A DNA stretch of 64,000 nt from JAZDPK01 sp043797615 (GTDB lineage: Bacteria; Patescibacteriota; Patescibacteriia; UBA11705; JABHMO01). The DNA lies in NCBI GenBank assembly GCA_043797615.1, contig JAZDPK010000035.1, forward strand, positions 4,518-68,517. The letters run 5' to 3'. The notes below the pieces were generated by a model. That model searched no databases, had not been told where the DNA came from, and was given only the letters and a program-made list of their open reading frames with translations. This document shows positions 38,439 through 47,387 of the stretch, one piece after another (position 1 is the first letter of the stretch; each line of letters opens with the position of its first letter). A program made the position numbers and the translations under genes.

Positions 38439-39006
38439 TAACAATCAAAATCAAAACTGCTCTATCCCTGAGATAATTTCGCCGCATGGTGGATACCGCA
38501 AGTTATTGTCCTATCAGAACGCTGTGATCGTGTACGACTTAACCGTTGTATTCTGCGATCAGAATGTAGACCGTTTCAGCCGAACTAAAGATCAAATGGT
38601 GCAGGCGGCTCGGAGCGGCAAGCAGAACATTGTCGAGGGGAGCATGGCGTCTGGCACTTCAAAAAAAACAGAATTAAAACTGATTGGCGTTGCCAGGGCA
38701 AGTCTTGAAGAATTACTTCAAGATTATGAAGATTTTTTGCGGCAACGAGGGCTGAAAATCTGGGGAAAAGATGATGAGCGGGCGAGAAAAATAAGGAATA
38801 TGTCTTATATGACTAATAGGTCATATAAGACATATAATGCATACCTTTCCTCGCCCGAAGTTGCCGCTAATGTAATGATCTGCCTGATTCACCAAACGAA
38901 TTATTTATTGGACAGGCAGATGGCGGCGTTAGCAAGGGACTTTACGGAAAACGGAGGATTGACTGAAAGATTATATAACGCAAGACGAAATAATTTAAAA
39001 TACTAA
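38428..39006 (+). CDS. Four-helix-bundle protein (S23 / 23S rRNA intervening-sequence type)
   Basis: 192 residues. SRTKDQMVQAARSGKQNIVEGS and the following VARASLEELLQDYEDFLRQRG are the signature of the four-helix-bundle family named after proteins encoded in 23S rRNA intervening sequences. The function is unknown; a nucleic-acid-binding or processing role is often guessed. Residues about 125-136 (MSYMTNRSYKTY) are encoded by a palindrome with 14-bp arms, splitting the expected helix-loop region in frame. It lies between pheS and pheT, interrupting what is normally a two-gene operon, and its own start overlaps a repeat, so a mobile origin is plausible. Confidence 0.85.
   Translation: MTYNNNQNQNCSIPEIISPHGGYRKLLSYQNAVIVYDLTVVFCDQNVDRFSRTKDQMVQAARSGKQNIVEGSMASGTSKKTELKLIGVARASLEELLQDYEDFLRQRGLKIWGKDDERARKIRNMSYMTNRSYKTYNAYLSSPEVAANVMICLIHQTNYLLDRQMAALARDFTENGGLTERLYNARRNNLKY
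38800..38833. repeat. Palindrome with 14-bp perfect arms inside the four-helix-bundle gene
   Basis: ATGTCTTATATGAC, loop TAATAG, then the exact reverse complement GTCATATAAGACAT. In frame. Confidence 0.85.
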
Positions 39007-39009
39007 AAT

Positions 39010-41445
39010 ATGTACATCTCGCTAAATTGGCTTAAACAATATATCGACCTGCCGGAAAAAATTACGCCCGAAGCGCTGGCATTGAAATTGACCATGTCTA
39101 CCGTGGAAGTGGAAGGATTGGAAGCGCTTGGCAAAAATTTGGATAAAATCGTGATTGGACGCGTTTTGAAAGTGGAAAAACATCCGAACGCGGATAAATT
39201 GATTTTGGCGAAAGTTGATATCGGTTCGAAGGAATTGAGCGTGGTTTGCGGCGGCAGCAACGTGAAAGAAAAGATGCTGGTCGCGCTGGCGCCGGAAGGC
39301 GCGAAAGTAGCCTGGCACGGCGAAGGCGAACTCGTTGAAATCAAAAAAGCGAAAGTGCGCGACCTGGAAAGCGAAGGCATGATTTGCGCGAGCGTGGAAA
39401 TCGGTCTTGGCGGAACAATGCCGCACGCGGATGGCGAAATTTTGGATTTATCGCATTTAAACGCGCAAGCCGGCACGCCGTTGGCCGAAGCGCTGAATTT
39501 AAACGACATTGTTTTTGAAATCGACAATAAATCCCTGACCAATCGGCCGGATTTGTGGGGGCATTACGGCCTGGCGCGGGAAGTTGCCGGGCTTTACGAT
39601 TTACCGCTGAAAAAATACGCAACGAAGAAAATTAAAAGTGCGAATAAAATAAATTTAAAAGTCAAAGTTCAAGATGCGAAAGCTTGTCCGCGGTATTTGG
39701 CCGTGGCTTTATCCGGCATTAAAGTCGGAGAGTCGCCGGCCTGGCTGAAGCAGCGCGTGCAAGCGATCGGACAGAAGCCGATCAACAACATCGTCGACAT
39801 CACGAATTACATCATGTTCGACATCGGCCAGCCGCTGCACGCGTTTGACGCCGATAAAATTAATAATCATGAAATTATAATTCGCAAAGCGTTGGACAAG
39901 GAAAAAATAACGACTTTGGACGGAACCGTTAAAAGTTTAACCGCAGACGATTTGGTTATCGCGGACAATGAAAAAGCCGTTGCCTTGGCCGGCGTGATGG
40001 GCGGAGCGAACTCGGAAATTTCCGCCAAAACCGAAACGATCATCATCGAATCCGCGAATTTCGAGCCGGTCGCCATCCGCCGCACCGCCAATCGATTGTC
40101 TTCGCGCACCGAAGCGTCGATCCGTTTTGAAAAAAGCCTTGATCCGAATTATGCCGGGCAGGCGATATTGAAAGCGGTTGAATTGATAAAATCGGTTTGT
40201 CCGTCGGCAACGGTGGCGAGCGATCTGATCGACGAATCTAATTTTAAATTAAATCAAGCGTTGATCAATATTTCCTGGCAACTCATCGACGAGCGCATTG
40301 GATTTAAAATCGAACATGAGCGCGTTGAAAAAATATTGAACAGCCTGGGATTTAAATTGAAGAAAAATAAAACCGGCTTGCAGATCATCGCGCCGACTTG
40401 GCGCGCGACCAAGGACATCGCCATTGCCGAGGACATTATCGAAGAAATCACGCGCATTTACGGCTACGACAATTTGGCGCCGGCCATGCCGAGCAGCCAG
40501 AATGAGTATGTTGAACAGGAAAAACTGTTCGGTTTGACGCGGCAGACGCGGAATATTTTAGCGTACGCGGTCGGCGCGAACGAGATTTACAATTATTCGT
40601 TCATTGGTAAAGATTTTTTGGAAAAAATCGAGCATCCGATAAACCACATCGAGATCGCCAATCCGTTCGCGGACAGTCAAACGCTGATGCGCGCGAGTTT
40701 AATTCCGGGTTTATTGAAAAACGCGGCAGACAATCTGCGCTTTTTCGAAACGTTTAACATATTCGAAATCGGCAAAACATTTATTAATGACAAGAAGGGC
40801 GAATTGGCTCGTCCGGATTCGGAATTCCGCTTGCCGACGCAGGACATTATGGCGGCCGGGCTTTTGATCGGCAAAAACAACGAAGACGCGTTTTTCCGTG
40901 CGAAAGGAACAGTGGAAACATTGTTTGAAAAATTGAACCTTGAATTTCAATATGAAAAATTAACCGAGCAAACCGCCTGGACTCATCCGGAGCAGAGCTT
41001 GGCCGTTTTAATCAACAATGAAATCGTCGGACATCTGGCGACTTTGCATCCGCAAGCGTCGTCTTCTTTGGGAATCAACGTGCCAATCGCGGTTTGGGAG
41101 TTAAATTTGAATAAAATCGAAGCATATTTCCCGGCGCCGAAAAAATACCGGCAATTGCCGAAATTTCCAGCGGTGAAACTCGATCTTTCGATCGTTGTGA
41201 ATGAAAGCGAACAATGGAAAGACATCCTGAATCTGGTGAAAGCGATCAAGCCCGATTTGATCAAGCGCGCGGAGTTGCTCGATGTGTTCAAAAATGGTAA
41301 AATAAAAGCGGGAGACAAGAGCTTGACTTTCCGCATCACCTACCAGTCGGACGATCGGACGCTGGAAATGTCCGAGATCAACGTTTTGCAGAAAAAAATC
41401 ATCGAACAGCTGGAGAAAGGGGTGGGAGCGAGGATAAGAAATTAA
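39010..41445 (+). CDS. pheT: Phenylalanine-tRNA ligase beta subunit
   Basis: 811 residues, full length. N-terminal OB-fold tRNA-binding domain (about 40-150: VIGRVLKVEKHPNADKL, VVCGGSNV), then the B3/B4 editing domain (GVMGGANSEIS, SANFEPVAIRRTA, LSSRTEASIRFEK), B5, a catalytic-like core, and the C-terminal ferredoxin-fold anticodon-binding domain (PAVKLDLSIVVNE to the end). It charges tRNA-Phe together with PheS. The start is 3 nt after the four-helix-bundle gene, so these genes are co-transcribed. Confidence 0.97.
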   Translation: MYISLNWLKQYIDLPEKITPEALALKLTMSTVEVEGLEALGKNLDKIVIGRVLKVEKHPNADKLILAKVDIGSKELSVVCGGSNVKEKMLVALAPEGAKVAWHGEGELVEIKKAKVRDLESEGMICASVEIGLGGTMPHADGEILDLSHLNAQAGTPLAEALNLNDIVFEIDNKSLTNRPDLWGHYGLAREVAGLYDLPLKKYATKKIKSANKINLKVKVQDAKACPRYLAVALSGIKVGESPAWLKQRVQAIGQKPINNIVDITNYIMFDIGQPLHAFDADKINNHEIIIRKALDKEKITTLDGTVKSLTADDLVIADNEKAVALAGVMGGANSEISAKTETIIIESANFEPVAIRRTANRLSSRTEASIRFEKSLDPNYAGQAILKAVELIKSVCPSATVASDLIDESNFKLNQALINISWQLIDERIGFKIEHERVEKILNSLGFKLKKNKTGLQIIAPTWRATKDIAIAEDIIEEITRIYGYDNLAPAMPSSQNEYVEQEKLFGLTRQTRNILAYAVGANEIYNYSFIGKDFLEKIEHPINHIEIANPFADSQTLMRASLIPGLLKNAADNLRFFETFNIFEIGKTFINDKKGELARPDSEFRLPTQDIMAAGLLIGKNNEDAFFRAKGTVETLFEKLNLEFQYEKLTEQTAWTHPEQSLAVLINNEIVGHLATLHPQASSSLGINVPIAVWELNLNKIEAYFPAPKKYRQLPKFPAVKLDLSIVVNESEQWKDILNLVKAIKPDLIKRAELLDVFKNGKIKAGDKSLTFRITYQSDDRTLEMSEINVLQKKIIEQLEKGVGARIRN

Positions 41446-41507
41446 AAAAACAAGAAACCAATAAATTAAAAAATCAATAAAATAAAAAATTAAAATTGCG
41501 GAAATTT
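41446..41507. repeat. A-rich tract of AAAACAAGAAA / AAATCAA words
   Basis: Low-complexity A-rich spacer before the next gene. Similar tracts occur inside genes at 18308-18350, 26870-26920, 41740-41815 and 44735-44800. Confidence 0.5.
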
Positions 41508-41831
41508 ATGCTTCAAACCACTAATGACATTTTTTTTCTCGTGCTTTCGATTTGCGTCGGGGCGTTCACGGTTTTTCTGTGCTGGTGGCTTTTCTACATG
41601 ATCCGCTTTTTCAAGCAGACGACCGACACTTTCAACGCGATCAAGGATAAAATCGAGCGCATCGCAAGCGTTTTCCATTTTCTGCGCAATAAATTGGTGT
41701 CAGAAGGAATGAATACGATTGTAAATTATATTAAAGAGAAAAAGCAAAACAACGAAACAGCAAAACATCAAAAAAACAATAAAACAAAAAATCAAGAAAA
41801 CAATGAATCTTCGAATGACGATAAAGAATAG
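41508..41831 (+). CDS. Small single-pass membrane protein, unknown
   Basis: 107 residues: a transmembrane helix (6-28), an amphipathic helix (FNAIKDKIERIASVFHFLRNK) and a Lys/Asn/Gln-rich tail (from about 75) encoded by an A-rich repeat tract. ATG 41508 is preferred over a TTG four codons earlier. The soluble part before the repeat-encoded tail is under 50 residues. It may belong to the pheT transcript. No function can be assigned. Confidence 0.6.
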   Translation: MLQTTNDIFFLVLSICVGAFTVFLCWWLFYMIRFFKQTTDTFNAIKDKIERIASVFHFLRNKLVSEGMNTIVNYIKEKKQNNETAKHQKNNKTKNQENNESSNDDKE

Positions 41832-41862
41832 GAAAACAGATGTTAAGAGGGCTGAAGAAGAT

Positions 41863-42016
41863 TGCGTTTAATGATTTAATTCGCGGCATTTGCATCGAAG
41901 TTTATTCGCATCAGCGGCGCTTCCAAAAATAAAAACAAAATTACAGATGGGCAAGATAATGTCAGATTGTCTTGAATATATAATCAAGTCAATCTCGTTT
42001 ATCCCGTTTATCTCAT
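41863..42016. repeat. Two intergenic palindromic repeats
   Basis: 41863-41917 is a short GATTTAATTCGCGGCATTTGC element (relative of 34013-34145). 41945-42016 is the third copy of the GATAAA/TTTATC family (AATCTCGTTTATCCCGTTTA arm). Both precede the ATPase gene. Confidence 0.65.
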
Positions 42017-42037
42017 TGCCACATCTCGTAACCCATT

Positions 42038-44596
42038 ATGCCTACCGTTCAAATTGACATAAGCTCCGGCCAGACTATTTTATCGAATCCGATGATCACA
42101 ATGGGATTGGGAATTATTTTCCTGATTTTTTTGTTTGTCATCGGCCTTAACATTCTCCGATATCATTTGGTCCATCGGGGAGGAGTGAACGAGGCGTTCC
42201 GAAAAAAACTGTTGCTCATCACCGTGCCGAAGGAAAAACCGGACGAGAAAACCGGCACGAACATTACATTGCAGCAGACGCAGGAAAAAATCGGCGTGAT
42301 GGAGACTTTTTTCTCGACCATCGCCGGCATGAAGGCGGAAAAGGGATTCAAAGCCTGGCTGCTGGGCCGGCAGGACGTTTTTGCGTTGGAAATCCTCTGC
42401 CATGAAGGGAAAATCAGCTTTTACATCGCCATGCCCGAGAAATACCGGCAATACGTCGAAGAGCAGATCCACGCCCAATTCTCGAACGCGTACGTCGAAG
42501 AAGTTTTCGACTATAATCTGTTCAAGCCGCAATCGATCGTTGCCGGCAAGATGCTGGAGCTCGGCCGCGAATATTTTTTCCCGATAAAAACCTATAAAAA
42601 ATTCGAAACCGATCCGCTCAATTCGATTACAAACGTGCTTAGCAAAGTAAATGAGAAAGACGGCGCGGCGATTCAAATAATCATCCGCTCGGCGCACCGC
42701 TCCTGGCACGATCTCGGCGCCAGGGTCGCGACGAAGCTGCAGCAGGGCAAAAAAATGAAGCAGGCGATTGCCGAAGCGCGCGGCGGTTTTTCCGGCTTTT
42801 TCCGCGGCGTCAAAGAGGCGATTGTCATAAAAGAACAAAGCAAGCCGCAATCCGAATACCGGCTGTCGCCTATGGAAGGGGAAGTGGTCAAGGCGATCGA
42901 GGAGAAGACCAGCAAGGCCGGCGTCGACGCGAACATCCGAATCATCGTTTCCAGCGCCAATCAGGCGAGCGCGGACAGCTATCTGACCAATATCGCCAAT
43001 TCGTTCAACCAATACAACGTTTACAAATTCGGCAACGGTTTTAAAACCACCGGCCGTTCGATGAACAGGCTGGCGCACGATTTTATTTTCCGCAAATTCG
43101 ACGAAGGCCGCAAAATTATTTTAAATACGGAAGAACTGGCCAGCTTGTTCCATCTGCCGATCCCGTTCGTCAACGAAGCGCCGAACATCCGCTGGCTGGA
43201 ATCGAAGAAAGCGCCGGCCCCGCTCAACATTCCGGCTGAAGGTTTGTTCCTCGGGCTTAACACTTATCGCGGAAAGGAAGTGCCGATCTACATGAAGACC
43301 GAGGACCGCTTCCGCCACATGTACGTGATCGGCATGACCGGCACCGGCAAGACTTATTTCATTTCCGAGCTCGCGATGCAGGACATCAACGCCGGCGAAG
43401 GCATGTGCTTCATCGATCCGCACGGTCCGGACGTCGAGGAAATCCTGGCGCGGGTGCCTAAAGAGCGGGCCGAAGACGTGATATTCTTCGATCCGACGGA
43501 TTTCGAGCGGCCGATCGCCCTGAACATGCTTGAATTCGAAACGCCGGAAGAAAAAACTTTCGTGGTCAACGAAATAATGAACATATTCGACAAATTGTAC
43601 GACTTGCGCGCGACCGGCGGCCCGATGTTCGAGCAATATTTTAAAAACGCCTGTTATCTCGTAATGAGCGATCCGGCGTCCGGTTCGACGCTCGCGGAAA
43701 TTCCGAAAGTGCTGGCGGACGAGGAATTCCGAAAAATGAAATTATCCAAATGCGATATCCCGACAGTAAAAGACTTTTGGGAAAAGGAAGCGCAGAAAGC
43801 CGGCGGCGAAGCGGCGCTCGCGAACATGGTTCCCTACATCACCAGCAAACTCGCGCCGTTCCTGGCGAACGACATGATGCGTCCGATCGTTTCCCAGCAG
43901 AAGAGCACGATCGATTTCAAGGAAGCGATGGCTAAGAAAAAAATTATTCTGGTTAAATTGGCTAAAGGAAAAATCGGCAACATCAACGCGTATCTGCTCG
44001 GCATGATCATCGTCGGAAAAATATTGATGGCGGCGATGAGCCGCGTGGACATGTCAAAGGAGGAGCGCAAGGATTTTTTCCTTTACATCGACGAATTCCA
44101 GAACGTTTTGACCGAAAGCATCGAATCGATATTGTCCGAAGCGCGCAAATTCCGCCTTGCCCTCATTATCGCGCACCAATACGTGGCCCAGCTGGTCAAG
44201 CCGAACGACACGAAGATCCGCGACGCGGTTTTCGGCAACGTGGGCACGAAAGTCTCGTTCCGCATCGGCGTGGAGGACGCCCAGCTCCTGGCGAAAGAAT
44301 TCGCGCCGGTATTTTCCGAATACGATCTGATAAACGTGCCGGCGAAAAACTGCTTTGTCCGCTTGCTGGTGGACAACGCCAATCCGCCGGGCTTCAATAT
44401 GAAAGTCGTGCCGCACGAAAGCATCCCGGGCGTGCCGCCGGCCGATCCGGAATTGGCCAAGGCGATCAAGCAGCTGTCGCGCTTGAAGTACGGCAAAGAC
44501 CGCAAAATCATTGAAATGGAAGTCAAGGAAAGAGTGGGGAAAGTTTTGGAGGAAATCAAAGAAGACGAAGATGACGACGACGATGAAAATGATTAA
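42038..44596 (+). CDS. VirB4/TraG-like conjugation-type ATPase, membrane anchored
   Basis: 852 residues. A membrane helix (residues 20-42) is followed by an N-terminal domain (50-400) and a RecA-like ATPase of the DUF87/TraD-TraG type. Walker A is GMTGTGKTYF (near 431) and the next strand reads FIDPHGPDVEEIL. Walker B is FFLYIDEFQN (near 680), followed by an ARKFRLALIIAHQY sensor strand. The C-terminus is a run of Glu/Asp. Such ATPases pump DNA or protein through type IV secretion-like machines; in CPR they are often found without the rest of a conjugation system, as here. The partner genes are not in this window. Confidence 0.88.
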   Translation: MPTVQIDISSGQTILSNPMITMGLGIIFLIFLFVIGLNILRYHLVHRGGVNEAFRKKLLLITVPKEKPDEKTGTNITLQQTQEKIGVMETFFSTIAGMKAEKGFKAWLLGRQDVFALEILCHEGKISFYIAMPEKYRQYVEEQIHAQFSNAYVEEVFDYNLFKPQSIVAGKMLELGREYFFPIKTYKKFETDPLNSITNVLSKVNEKDGAAIQIIIRSAHRSWHDLGARVATKLQQGKKMKQAIAEARGGFSGFFRGVKEAIVIKEQSKPQSEYRLSPMEGEVVKAIEEKTSKAGVDANIRIIVSSANQASADSYLTNIANSFNQYNVYKFGNGFKTTGRSMNRLAHDFIFRKFDEGRKIILNTEELASLFHLPIPFVNEAPNIRWLESKKAPAPLNIPAEGLFLGLNTYRGKEVPIYMKTEDRFRHMYVIGMTGTGKTYFISELAMQDINAGEGMCFIDPHGPDVEEILARVPKERAEDVIFFDPTDFERPIALNMLEFETPEEKTFVVNEIMNIFDKLYDLRATGGPMFEQYFKNACYLVMSDPASGSTLAEIPKVLADEEFRKMKLSKCDIPTVKDFWEKEAQKAGGEAALANMVPYITSKLAPFLANDMMRPIVSQQKSTIDFKEAMAKKKIILVKLAKGKIGNINAYLLGMIIVGKILMAAMSRVDMSKEERKDFFLYIDEFQNVLTESIESILSEARKFRLALIIAHQYVAQLVKPNDTKIRDAVFGNVGTKVSFRIGVEDAQLLAKEFAPVFSEYDLINVPAKNCFVRLLVDNANPPGFNMKVVPHESIPGVPPADPELAKAIKQLSRLKYGKDRKIIEMEVKERVGKVLEEIKEDEDDDDDEND

Positions 44597-44597
44597 T

Positions 44598-44687
44598 CGC
44601 GAATAAAAACGAATTAAAACGAATTACCAAAGATAAATTTCATTAGAGATTTGTGTTGATTCGTGGTAATTCGCGCGATTCGTGAAA
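44598..44687. repeat. CGAATT/AATTCG intergenic repeat, copy b
   Basis: Words AAACGAATTAAAACGAATTA and GATTCGTGGTAATTCGCG. Same family as 22668-22772. Confidence 0.65.
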
Positions 44688-44726
44688 TAAAAATTAAAAA
44701 ATTAAAAAATAATAAAAACAAAAAGT

Positions 44727-45356
44727 ATGTTCGGTTTATTCAAAAAAACAAAAAAGCAAGAAAACAAAAAAACAACGCCAAAACAAAATCAAAAACATGA
44801 ACCGGAATTGTCGTCGAACGAAGTGCTGAACAGCATCGCGAAAATGCAGAAAGAGCTTGACCGGCTGAAGATGGCGATTTCGGCGCAAAGCAATTTTTCC
44901 CAATCCGAATCGACCGATCATATTTTAAAGAGCGCGCTTGAGGAAGTGCGGACGCGGGCGTCTTCGGCCGAGAAAAGCGGCAACGAGAAAGTGATCGAGG
45001 GCGTTTTTAACGGCGCGAGCATGGTGGGCGGCGACGGCATGGAATACGACGTACCGGCGAACTACGCGTCAAAGTCGAAATTGGTCGAAGGCGACATTTT
45101 GAAATTGACGATCAACAACCTGGGCGCTTTCGTTTACAAGCAAATCAAGCCGATTGAACGCTTGCGGCAGATTGGCGTTTTAGAACAGGATCCGTTCAAT
45201 CTGCAATTCTTCGCCTCGTTGAACGGCAAGAAGTGGAAGCTCTTGACCGCCAGCGTTACTTATTTCAAAGGCGAACCGGGCGACGAAGTGGTGTTTTTGA
45301 CGCCGACGGAAAGCGGCAGCCGGTGGGCGGCGGTGGAGAACATTGTCAAGAAATGA
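44727..45356 (+). CDS. Conserved-looking protein with coiled coil and beta domain, unknown
   Basis: 209 residues. A Lys/Gln/Asn-rich start (4-30) comes from an A-rich repeat tract. A coiled coil (33-60) and a second helix follow, then a beta-rich domain (95-205) with VIEGVFNGASMVGGDG and VPANYASKSKLVEGD. I recall this last pattern from CPR hypothetical proteins of unknown role. There is no signal peptide. It lies between the ATPase and dnaX. Confidence 0.65.
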   Translation: MFGLFKKTKKQENKKTTPKQNQKHEPELSSNEVLNSIAKMQKELDRLKMAISAQSNFSQSESTDHILKSALEEVRTRASSAEKSGNEKVIEGVFNGASMVGGDGMEYDVPANYASKSKLVEGDILKLTINNLGAFVYKQIKPIERLRQIGVLEQDPFNLQFFASLNGKKWKLLTASVTYFKGEPGDEVVFLTPTESGSRWAAVENIVKK

Positions 45357-45475
45357 CGCTAAACAACCTGCCTTCGCATAAGCTACGGCAAGGCAAGCGC
45401 AAAACTGAACCTGCCTACGCAAATGCTTCGGCAGGCAGGCGCAAAATTTACGCTAAACCATTAAGAAATAAAATC
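45357..45475. repeat. ACGCTAAAC repeat with two nested CCTGCC/GGCAGG elements
   Basis: The host element is bounded by ACGCTAAAC at both ends. Nested copies lie at 45367-45397 (degenerate) and 45410-45439 (CCTGCCTACGC...GGCAGGCAGG, 30 nt). Same host element as 1985-2041. Confidence 0.65.
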
Positions 45476-45503
45476 GAAAAAGGAGGATAACCGCCTCTTT
45501 TTC
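45476..45503 (+). terminator. Rho-independent terminator
   Basis: AAAAAGGAGG-ATAA-CCGCCTCTTTTT stem-loop with a T run. Confidence 0.7.
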
Positions 45504-45545
45504 GTTCGTTTGATTTTTATGTTATTGTTTGGTAATATGGGAGCA

Positions 45546-45673
45546 CGTGATTAACGGGATAAACCTGCCTGCTCGCCGTCGCGTAGCCGCTATGGCGGAG
45601 CACGGCCGGCAGGCAGGTGAGATTGGCTCGATTAAATAGTCTAGACAATCACGTTTATCGCGTTTATCTCATC
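45546..45673. repeat. GATAAA/TTTATC repeat, copy d, carrying a 54-nt nested insertion
   Basis: The host reads GGGATAAA...TGAGATTGG as in copy b, but at 45564-45617 a 54-nt CCTGCCTGC...GCAGGCAGG element is inserted exactly between those words. The right arm CACGTTTATCGCGTTTATC is intact. Confidence 0.85.
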
Positions 45674-45695
45674 TTTATTTTTTAGAATATTTTTT

Positions 45696-47387
45696 ATGTC
45701 CATAGCATTGTACCGCAAATACCGTCCAAAAACGTTTTCCGAAGTGACGGATCAGAATCACATCAAGATCACATTGCAGAATGAAATCGAAACCGGCAAG
45801 ATCGCGCACGCCTATCTTTTTTGCGGGCCGCGGGGCACGGGCAAGACCACGCTCGCGCGGCTGGTCGCCAAAGCGGCGAACTGCCTGGACATCCAGCCGG
45901 GCGGGGAGCCGTGCAACAAGTGCGCGAGCTGCCTCGACATCCTATCGAATCGGGCGCTCGACGTCATTGAGATTGACGCGGCCAGCAATACGGGCATTGA
46001 CAACGTGCGCGAGAATATCATCGGCAGCGTGCGCTTTACGCCGGCGAAAAGCAAATTCAAAGTATTTATCATCGACGAAGTCCACATGCTTTCGATCTTC
46101 GCGTTCAATGCGCTCCTGAAAACGCTGGAAGAGCCGCCGAAGCACGTCATTTTCATCCTGGCGACGACCGAGGCGCACAAAGTGCCGGCGACGATCATTT
46201 CGCGCTGCCAGCGGTTTGATTTTAAAAAAATAATCGTATCCAAATTGGCCGAGCGCCTGAAATGGATCGCCGGCCAGGAAGGCGTGAGCGTCGACGACAA
46301 AGTGCTCTTGCACATCGCCAAGCAGGCGGGCGGCTGCGTGCGCGACGCGGAGAGCCTGCTCGAGCAGGTTTTCTCCCTCGGCGAGAAGAGCATTTCGCTG
46401 GAGCAGGCCGAGCTGATCATCCCGAAATCGGATTACGACGCTTTGTTCAAATTTTTTAAGGCGCTGGCCAGGAAGGCGACGGGCAACGCCATTGACATCA
46501 TTGCGAAGATGGCGGCGGACGGCCTGGACATCGCCCAGTTCACCGACGATTTCGTCGAGTTCGTCCGCAAAATTCTAATTTATAAAATCAGCGGCCGGCT
46601 GGAAGAGCTGGCGCGGGAAACGGATGAAACAGCGGTCAAAGCGATCATCGGCATTCTGCCGGAAGTGCCGGAAAAACAGCTGACCGACATGATTTCGAAA
46701 TGCCTCGGCGCGAAGGAGCTTTTCAGGCAGAGCCACATACCGACTCTGCCGCTGGAAATGGCGGTTTTCGAATTGACCGAATCTTGCGGATTGGCGACGG
46801 CCCCGGATAAAATGAATTGTCCGGAGCCCGCGTTGGAAAAAACTGAAGAAAAAAAAATCAAATTCGCTGACAAGCCGGAACCCGCTGAAATGAAAGCCGT
46901 TGCCGCTGAAAAAGCGGAAATAAAATCGGAAACAGCTCAGGCCGAGCCGGCTGAGCCGGAAACATCGTTGCTTAAGGCGGAAATGATGAAAGATGAATTA
47001 ACTCTGGAAAAAAATGAAAGTCTGTGCTATGCTGGCATTGTTGAAAAATGGCCGAGCCTTTTGAATAAAGTCAGGGAGAGAAACATGCCGCTTTACATGT
47101 CTTTGCGCATGTCCAAGCCGGTTGGCTTCGGCAACGGCAAGTTGAGCCTGGGATTTCTGTTTGATTTGCAGAAGCAGCGGGTTGATAATTTGAGCTGCCG
47201 GGCGGCGCTGCGAGAAATTCTGCGCGAAGTTTATTCATCGGAAATGGAAGTGGAAACAACGATCGACCATGGCCTGACTTTGGCGGATCTGCCGAACGGC
47301 AGCGGCCAGGCGGTGCGCCGGGATATTTCGCTGGACGAGTCGGTGAATGAATTGGCGAATGAGTTCGAGGGGGAGATAGTTGATTAA
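45696..47387 (+). CDS. dnaX: DNA polymerase III subunit gamma/tau
   Basis: 563 residues. Clamp-loader AAA+ ATPase: LYRKYRPKTFSEV start, Walker A GPRGTGKTT (44-52), a four-Cys zinc module (Cys63, 73, 76, 79), Walker B IIDEVHMLS, and the Arg-finger region TIISRCQRFDFKK. Domain III follows, then a variable linker rich in Glu/Ala/Lys (370-440) and a C-terminal tau-like domain (450-560). It loads the sliding clamp and couples polymerase to helicase. No clear slippery site was seen, so a separate gamma product is not supported. Confidence 0.96.
   Translation: MSIALYRKYRPKTFSEVTDQNHIKITLQNEIETGKIAHAYLFCGPRGTGKTTLARLVAKAANCLDIQPGGEPCNKCASCLDILSNRALDVIEIDAASNTGIDNVRENIIGSVRFTPAKSKFKVFIIDEVHMLSIFAFNALLKTLEEPPKHVIFILATTEAHKVPATIISRCQRFDFKKIIVSKLAERLKWIAGQEGVSVDDKVLLHIAKQAGGCVRDAESLLEQVFSLGEKSISLEQAELIIPKSDYDALFKFFKALARKATGNAIDIIAKMAADGLDIAQFTDDFVEFVRKILIYKISGRLEELARETDETAVKAIIGILPEVPEKQLTDMISKCLGAKELFRQSHIPTLPLEMAVFELTESCGLATAPDKMNCPEPALEKTEEKKIKFADKPEPAEMKAVAAEKAEIKSETAQAEPAEPETSLLKAEMMKDELTLEKNESLCYAGIVEKWPSLLNKVRERNMPLYMSLRMSKPVGFGNGKLSLGFLFDLQKQRVDNLSCRAALREILREVYSSEMEVETTIDHGLTLADLPNGSGQAVRRDISLDESVNELANEFEGEIVD

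Noticed and set aside
42080..43078. 332-codon minus-strand open frame opposite the conjugation-type ATPase
   Set aside because: Antisense shadow caused by codon bias; no recognisable motif.
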